Below are positions 4,700-8,725 of a stretch of DNA of 8,725 nucleotides, one piece after another. The notes beneath the pieces were generated by a model that was given only the letters and a program-made list of their open reading frames with translations, was not told where the DNA came from and did not search any database. The number at the start of each line of letters is the position of its first letter. Positions within the stretch are counted from its first letter, which is position 1. The stretch spans positions 1-8,725 of the forward strand of contig QQUK01000174.1 in assembly GCA_008501655.1 (NCBI GenBank). The letters are read 5' to 3'. The position numbers and the translations under genes are program-made. The stretch comes from Calditrichota bacterium. Its GTDB lineage: Bacteria; Zixibacteria; MSB-5A5; GN15; FEB-12.

Positions 4700-5650
4700 A
4701 TGGCAGAAAAAAAGACAGCGGTAATCGCACTCGGTGGGAATGCAATCACAACTCCCGGTCAGGAAGATACAATCGCCCGTCAGTTTGCCAATACCCGCAG
4801 ATCAATGAATGGATTTATAGACTTGATACGTGATGGGTACAATATGGTCGTAACCCATGGAAATGGTCCCCAAGTCGGAAATGCTCTTCTGCGCTGCGAA
4901 CTCTCCCGGGGAATGGCTCCCGATCTGCCGTTAGGTGTTCTTGTTGCTGATACTGAAGGTGGATTGGGTTATATGATCGAGCAGTCACTGCAGAATCGTT
5001 TGAAACAGGAAGGGATCGAGCGAAATGTCGCTACAATAATCACCCAGATGCTTGTTGATAAAGATGATCCTGCGATTTTAAATCCTACAAAATTTATCGG
5101 ACAATTTTATACGGAAGAAGAAGCACATATTTTTATGGAATCACGCGGCTGGTTTATGAAAAAAGATACCAATCGTGGATGGCGGCGAGTTGTACCATCA
5201 CCTATGCCGTTGCGGGTGATTGAAAAGGATACGATTAAAACACTCGTAGATTCAGGTACAATCGTTATAGCCGGCGGTGGCGGAGGTATTCCGGTGTATG
5301 TCGATGTACATAATAATCTCGAAGGAATTGATGCTGTCATTGACAAAGATTATGCTTCAGCTGTAATAGCAAAAGAAATCGGTGCTGATATCTTAGCTAT
5401 AATTACCGGAGTTGATAATGTCGCTGTAAACTTTGGTGAACCGAATGAAAAGAAACTTGAAGAAGTAAGAGTTTCTGAATTGAAAAAATATTTATATGAT
5501 GGTCATTTTCCACCCGGCTCCATGGGACCGAAAGTTAAAGCTGCACTCAAATTTATTGAAGAAGGCGGTAAAATGGTTTCGATAACTTCTATTGAAAACG
5601 CCGGACTTGGTGTAGCAGGTAAAGCAGGAACAAGGATTATACCGGACTGA
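4700..5650 (+). CDS. arcC: Carbamate kinase
   Basis: A complete 316-residue carbamate kinase of the amino-acid kinase fold, catalysing carbamoyl phosphate + ADP = carbamate + ATP in the cytosol. Family landmarks are all present: 'ALGGNAI' (10-16), 'THGNGPQVG' (52-60), 'PTKFIGQFYT' (129-138), 'GWRRVVPSP' (160-168), 'AGGGGGIPV' (191-199), 'DAVIDKDYASA' (211-221) and 'GSMGPKVKAA' (273-282). Length is normal for ArcC. The start ATG 4700 has AGGA 10 bases upstream, in a leader (AGGATATACAAACG) very like that of sucD. The stop TGA shares one base with the cca start (TGATG), so the two are translationally coupled. No arginine deiminase, ornithine or other carbamoyltransferase is next to it, so the carbamoyl phosphate source is not shown; purine/allantoin or citrulline breakdown elsewhere in the genome would be possible. 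Confidence 0.95.
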   Translation: MAEKKTAVIALGGNAITTPGQEDTIARQFANTRRSMNGFIDLIRDGYNMVVTHGNGPQVGNALLRCELSRGMAPDLPLGVLVADTEGGLGYMIEQSLQNRLKQEGIERNVATIITQMLVDKDDPAILNPTKFIGQFYTEEEAHIFMESRGWFMKKDTNRGWRRVVPSPMPLRVIEKDTIKTLVDSGTIVIAGGGGGIPVYVDVHNNLEGIDAVIDKDYASAVIAKEIGADILAIITGVDNVAVNFGEPNEKKLEEVRVSELKKYLYDGHFPPGSMGPKVKAALKFIEEGGKMVSITSIENAGLGVAGKAGTRIIPD

Positions 5651-7050
5651 TGCTGATGTGTACGTTGAACAAAGATACGGTTGCTGAAATTTTGAAAACC
5701 GGCGGACTTTATGAAGTCGGCGGTGCTGTGCGGGATAAATATCTGTTTGCAGGAATCAAACCTAAAGACCACGATTATATTGTTACCGGTATACCGTACA
5801 ACGACCTCTCAAAAATTTTGAAAAACTTCGGTAAAGTCGACCTTGTCGGAAAATCTTTCGGCGTCATTAAATTCACGCAGTTCAAAGACGGTAAACCGAA
5901 GACATTTGATATTACGCTTCCGCGCACAGAATTTTCAACCGGAGAAGGTCATAAAGATTTTCAGGTTGATTTTGATCCGTTCATTCCGATTGAAACCGAT
6001 TTAAAGCGACGTGACTTCACAATAAATGCGATGGCTGTCTCTCTGAAAGATAACGAACTTATCGACCCCCTTGATGGAATGGGTGATTTGAAAAACAGAC
6101 AGATTCGGATGGTTTACGAAGAGTCGTTTAAAGACGATCCGCTCCGAATGCTGCGTGCTGTTCAATTCTCAGCCCGTTTTGAATTTAAGATTGAGCCGGA
6201 CACTCTGAAAGCAATTAAAAAATACGCACACCTGATAAAAACAATTTCACCGGAACGAATCTCCGAAGAGCTTAATAAACTATTGGAACTTGCAGATAAA
6301 CCATCAAATGGTTTCCGGCTTATGCAGGAGACCGGTCTCTTAAAAGAATTCTTCCCGGAACTTGAAGCATGTGTCAGTGTTGACCAGCCGGGCGGCTTTC
6401 ATAAATACGATGTTTTTGAACATACTCTCCATGTCATTGATGCAGCTCCAAAAGATTTGAAAATCCGTCTTGCTGCACTCTTTCATGACATTAACAAACC
6501 ACAGCATAAACGGGTTGTACCGAAAGGTGCAACATTTTACGGACACGAATCTTCCGGAGGAAAGACAGCTAAGAAAGTACTGACCCGGCTTCGTTATTCT
6601 AATGATATTATCAAGGATGTACGGTTACTGGTCGAACGACATATGTTTACTACAGATGTCAGCCCGAAAGGTATGCGGAGACTTGTACGGAGAGTCGGAA
6701 TGGATCTGATTTTCAAACTTCTTGATTTACGCCGTGCTGATGTCGAGGGACAGGGGATGGGCGGAACGACCGAAGATGTTGACCAATTTGAAGCTGATGT
6801 TAAAGATGAAATAGATAAAAAATCACCGTTTTCTCTTTCTGATCTGGCTATTGACGGTAATGACATTATGGAAATGTTTGATTTAAAACCCGGAAAAAAA
6901 GTTGGTGAGATATTAGAATATTTGATGGAAAAAGTATTGGAGGACCCATCGGAAAACAGAAAAGAAAATCTTGAATCATTTGCAAAAGAGTTTATTCAAA
7001 ATGATATAGAAATAAATAAAGATAAGGGAAACCAAAATGAAAATTCATGA
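5650..7050 (+). CDS. cca: CCA tRNA nucleotidyltransferase with HD domain
   Basis: A complete 466-residue class II tRNA nucleotidyltransferase that builds or repairs the 3'-CCA end of tRNAs. The head domain shows 'GGAVRD' (24-29), the catalytic pair D40-x-D42 in 'KDHDYIV', 'FDITLPRTEFSTG' (86-98, like the ALARTERKSG element of E. coli Cca), 'RRDFTINAMA' (120-129) and 'DPLDGMGDL' (139-147). Then come the 'DDPLRMLRAVQFSARF' helix (162-177) and 'PERISEEL' (201-208). An HD domain follows with H251, H258, H279-D280 in 'ALFHDINKP', and H299 in 'YGHE'. The E. coli enzyme's HD domain has phosphatase and phosphodiesterase activities. About 50 residues longer than E. coli Cca. CC-adding or A-adding subtypes and poly(A) polymerase are alternatives, but motif match favours Cca. 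ATG 5650 overlaps the arcC stop; a second ATG (5656) is a possible start. The 3' end overlaps sucC by 14 bases. Confidence 0.85.
   Translation: MLMCTLNKDTVAEILKTGGLYEVGGAVRDKYLFAGIKPKDHDYIVTGIPYNDLSKILKNFGKVDLVGKSFGVIKFTQFKDGKPKTFDITLPRTEFSTGEGHKDFQVDFDPFIPIETDLKRRDFTINAMAVSLKDNELIDPLDGMGDLKNRQIRMVYEESFKDDPLRMLRAVQFSARFEFKIEPDTLKAIKKYAHLIKTISPERISEELNKLLELADKPSNGFRLMQETGLLKEFFPELEACVSVDQPGGFHKYDVFEHTLHVIDAAPKDLKIRLAALFHDINKPQHKRVVPKGATFYGHESSGGKTAKKVLTRLRYSNDIIKDVRLLVERHMFTTDVSPKGMRRLVRRVGMDLIFKLLDLRRADVEGQGMGGTTEDVDQFEADVKDEIDKKSPFSLSDLAIDGNDIMEMFDLKPGKKVGEILEYLMEKVLEDPSENRKENLESFAKEFIQNDIEINKDKGNQNENS
7024..7039 (+). promoter_or_regulatory. sucC ribosome site inside the cca end
   Basis: AAGGGAA (7024-7030) with a 6-base spacer to ATG 7037-7039 lies wholly within the last codons of cca, whose stop is at 7048-7050. 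Translation of the cca end therefore runs through the sucC initiation site, which implies coupling, and the sucC start is well fixed by this site. Confidence 0.75.
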
Positions 7051-8179
7051 GTACCAGGCAAAAGAGATTTTTGCCAAAGCCGGTATTCCGGTTCCGGCAG
7101 GTCAAGTTGCTACAAACCCTGTTGATGCATATAATCTGGCTATTGAATACAATAAACCTGTAATGGTGAAGTCTCAGGTTCATGTCGGTGGCCGCGGTAA
7201 AGCCGGTGGTATTAAGTATGCAGAAAATGCCGAATCTGCTAAAGTTCTTGCTACTCAGATTCTCGGAATGGACATCAAAGGTCTTACCGTAAAGAAAGTC
7301 CTTGTCACTGTTGCCGAAGATATTATTTCCGAATCTTATGTCGGTATTATTTTAGACCGTGCTACTAAAAAGCCGGTCATTATGGTTTCACCAGCTGGTG
7401 GTGTAGATATTGAAGAAGTTGCTGCTAAAACTCCGGAAAAGATTTTTAAACTGTTTGTCGATCCGGTTGAAGGACTTAAAATGTTTCAGGCACGCAATCT
7501 TGCCTATAAGCTCTATCGTGACATCAATCAGGTTCGCAAAGCTGCTGACATCATTATGAAACTTTACAAAACTTTCTGGTCTGTTGATGCCTCACTAGTT
7601 GAAATCAATCCTCTTATTACCAATACTGCCGGTGAAGTAATTGCTCTTGATGCCAAAATCAACATCGATGACAACTGTCTGTTCCGTCAATCTGAAATCG
7701 AAGCAATGCGCGACCTTGATGCTGAGGATCCAGCTGAAGTAAAAGCACGTGAATCTGATTTATCGTTCGTAAAACTTGATGGTTCTATCGGTTGTATTGT
7801 TAACGGTGCCGGGCTTGCTATGGCAACGATGGATCTGGTAAAAAGGTATGGCGGTGAACCGGCAAACTTCCTCGATATCGGTGGTTCATCGAATCCGCAA
7901 AAGGTTGTCGACGCTATGCAGATTATTCTCTCAGATAAAAATGTAAAAGCAATCCTTATCAATATCTTCGGCGGTATTACCCGTTGCGATGATGTAGCTA
8001 ACGGTATTGTTGAAGCATTTAAACAGCTCAACCCGAATGTCCCGGTTGTTGTGAGATTAACCGGTACCAACGAAAAAGAAGCTGCCAAGATTCTGAAAAA
8101 AGTAAATCTTCCAACCGAAGATACTCTTGATAAAGTTGTCAAAAAAGCAATCGAACTTTCCGGTATTGAAGTTCACTAA
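7037..8179 (+). CDS. sucC: Succinyl-CoA synthetase beta subunit (ADP-forming type)
   Basis: A complete 380-residue beta subunit (E. coli SucC 388). With SucD it interconverts succinyl-CoA + ADP/GDP + phosphate and succinate + CoA + ATP/GTP, in the TCA cycle or its reductive or fermentative branch. The N-terminal ATP-grasp domain begins 'MKIHEYQAKEIF' and has 'VKSQVHVGGRGKAGG' (44-58), 'VEINPL' (188-193) and 'ALDAKINIDDN' (203-213), which includes metal-binding acidic residues. The C-terminal CoA-ligase domain shows 'GCIVNGAGLAM' (252-262), 'NFLDIGG' (277-283) and 'NIFGGITRCD' (309-318), which forms the phosphohistidine-facing power helix region. Nucleotide preference (ATP or GTP) cannot be set by eye. 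It overlaps cca by 14 bases and is 15 bases from sucD. Confidence 0.95.
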   Translation: MKIHEYQAKEIFAKAGIPVPAGQVATNPVDAYNLAIEYNKPVMVKSQVHVGGRGKAGGIKYAENAESAKVLATQILGMDIKGLTVKKVLVTVAEDIISESYVGIILDRATKKPVIMVSPAGGVDIEEVAAKTPEKIFKLFVDPVEGLKMFQARNLAYKLYRDINQVRKAADIIMKLYKTFWSVDASLVEINPLITNTAGEVIALDAKINIDDNCLFRQSEIEAMRDLDAEDPAEVKARESDLSFVKLDGSIGCIVNGAGLAMATMDLVKRYGGEPANFLDIGGSSNPQKVVDAMQIILSDKNVKAILINIFGGITRCDDVANGIVEAFKQLNPNVPVVVRLTGTNEKEAAKILKKVNLPTEDTLDKVVKKAIELSGIEVH

Positions 8180-8194
8180 GTGAGGATATAAACG

Positions 8195-8725
8195 ATGTCT
8201 ATATTTATAAATAAAAAAACAAAATTGATTGTTCAGGGAATTACCGGTCGTGACGGTTCTTTCCATGCCAAGTCGATGAAAGATTACGGTACCAATATTG
8301 TCGCCGGTGTCACTCCGGGCAAAGGTGGTTCAAAAGTAAACGGCATTCCAGTATTTAATACTGTTGAGGATGCTGTTGCCAAAACGAAAGCAAACACATC
8401 AGTTATCTACGTACCGCCGGCATTTGCTGTTGATGCTATCTATGAAGCTGTTGATGCTGGTATCAAGTTAGTTGTCTGTATTACCGAAGGTGTTCCGGCA
8501 AATGAAATGATGAAAGCATATAAATATGTAAAAGAAAATAATTCCAGACTTATCGGACCGAACTGTCCGGGGCTCATTTCACCCGGTCAGTCAAAAGTGG
8601 GTATTATGCCCGGTTCAATCGTAAAAAAAGGAAATATTGGTGTTGTCTCTCGTTCAGGGACCTTGACCTACGAAGCTATCTGGGCATTGACCTCAGCCGG
8701 TATGGGGCAGACATCCTGCGTTGGT
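8195..8725 (+). CDS. sucD: Succinyl-CoA synthetase alpha subunit, partial (3' end outside)
   Basis: The first 177 codons of the alpha subunit (E. coli SucD 289 residues), running in frame off the window end. Visible are the CoA-binding Rossmann domain with 'QGITGRDGSFH' (14-24), 'GVTPGKGG' (38-45), 'PVFNTVEDA' (52-60), 'SVIYVPP' (69-75) and 'CITEGVP' (95-101). The ligase-domain start follows with 'IGPNCPGLISPG' (120-131) and 'GVVSRSGTLTYEA' (149-161). All match E. coli SucD closely. The catalytic phosphohistidine (His246 in E. coli) lies beyond the window, so completeness cannot be judged. ATG 8195 has GAGGA (8182-8186) about 8 bases upstream, 15 bases after the sucC stop. This places it in the same operon and explains equal subunit supply. 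Confidence 0.95.
   Translation, partial: MSIFINKKTKLIVQGITGRDGSFHAKSMKDYGTNIVAGVTPGKGGSKVNGIPVFNTVEDAVAKTKANTSVIYVPPAFAVDAIYEAVDAGIKLVVCITEGVPANEMMKAYKYVKENNSRLIGPNCPGLISPGQSKVGIMPGSIVKKGNIGVVSRSGTLTYEAIWALTSAGMGQTSCVG

Noticed and set aside
7687..8142. 151-residue open frame antisense to sucC
   Set aside because: It lies fully inside the clear sucC gene, has serine/threonine/isoleucine-rich low-complexity character typical of a reverse-complement frame, and has no domain resemblance.

Overview
The window looks like ordinary chromosome from an AT-leaning, Gram-negative-type (diderm) bacterium. The evidence is a putative outer-membrane beta-barrel protein, bacterial succinyl-CoA synthetase subunits, an E. 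coli-like tRNA CCA-adding enzyme and Shine-Dalgarno sites in front of nearly every gene. The phylum cannot be fixed from sequence reading alone. The mix of a cyclic 2,3-diphosphoglycerate synthetase-like P-loop protein, a carbamate kinase with no arginine deiminase or ornithine carbamoyltransferase gene beside it, and SucCD would suit an anaerobic or fermentative lineage from a poorly cultured phylum. That is inference.

Left part (1-1268). Two genes lie on the minus strand: a small SRPBCC/AHSA1-type ligand-binding protein (81-515) and a 202-residue putative outer-membrane barrel protein (660-1268). The intergenic stretches around the AHSA1 gene carry small palindromic units. Two degenerate related dyads lie at 10-59. 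Two copies of another unit (GCATCC-N13-GGATG) lie at 592-616 and 631-655. These look like dispersed, non-coding repeat families.

Divergent control region (1269-1600). This 332-base gap separates the minus-strand barrel gene from a plus-strand series of genes. It holds a good sigma70-like promoter (TTGACA-N16-TATATT, 1488-1515) and a perfect TGTGA-N6-TCACA dyad (1538-1553) that matches the CRP/FNR-superfamily operator pattern. It also has two further dyads and a weaker candidate promoter for the barrel gene.

Right part (1601-8725, all plus strand). In order: an NAD(P)-dependent aldehyde dehydrogenase; a 181-base gap with a doubtful 29-codon hydrophobic ORF; the cDPGS-like P-loop NTPase; a strong hairpin at 4646-4677; carbamate kinase; CCA tRNA nucleotidyltransferase; sucC; and sucD, cut by the window end. 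Carbamate kinase, cca and sucC are fused by 1-nt and 14-nt overlaps, and sucD follows sucC by 15 nt, so arcC-cca-sucC-sucD is very probably one transcript. Two of its products (carbamate kinase and SucCD) can make ATP by substrate-level phosphorylation. The aldehyde dehydrogenase could feed an acid such as succinate to SucCD, but its substrate is not readable from sequence. No mobile element, CRISPR array, rRNA or tRNA gene was seen. The most interesting points are the CRP-like operator, the cDPGS-like/carbamate kinase pairing, the hairpin that leaves arcC without its own promoter space, and the two short palindromic repeat families.
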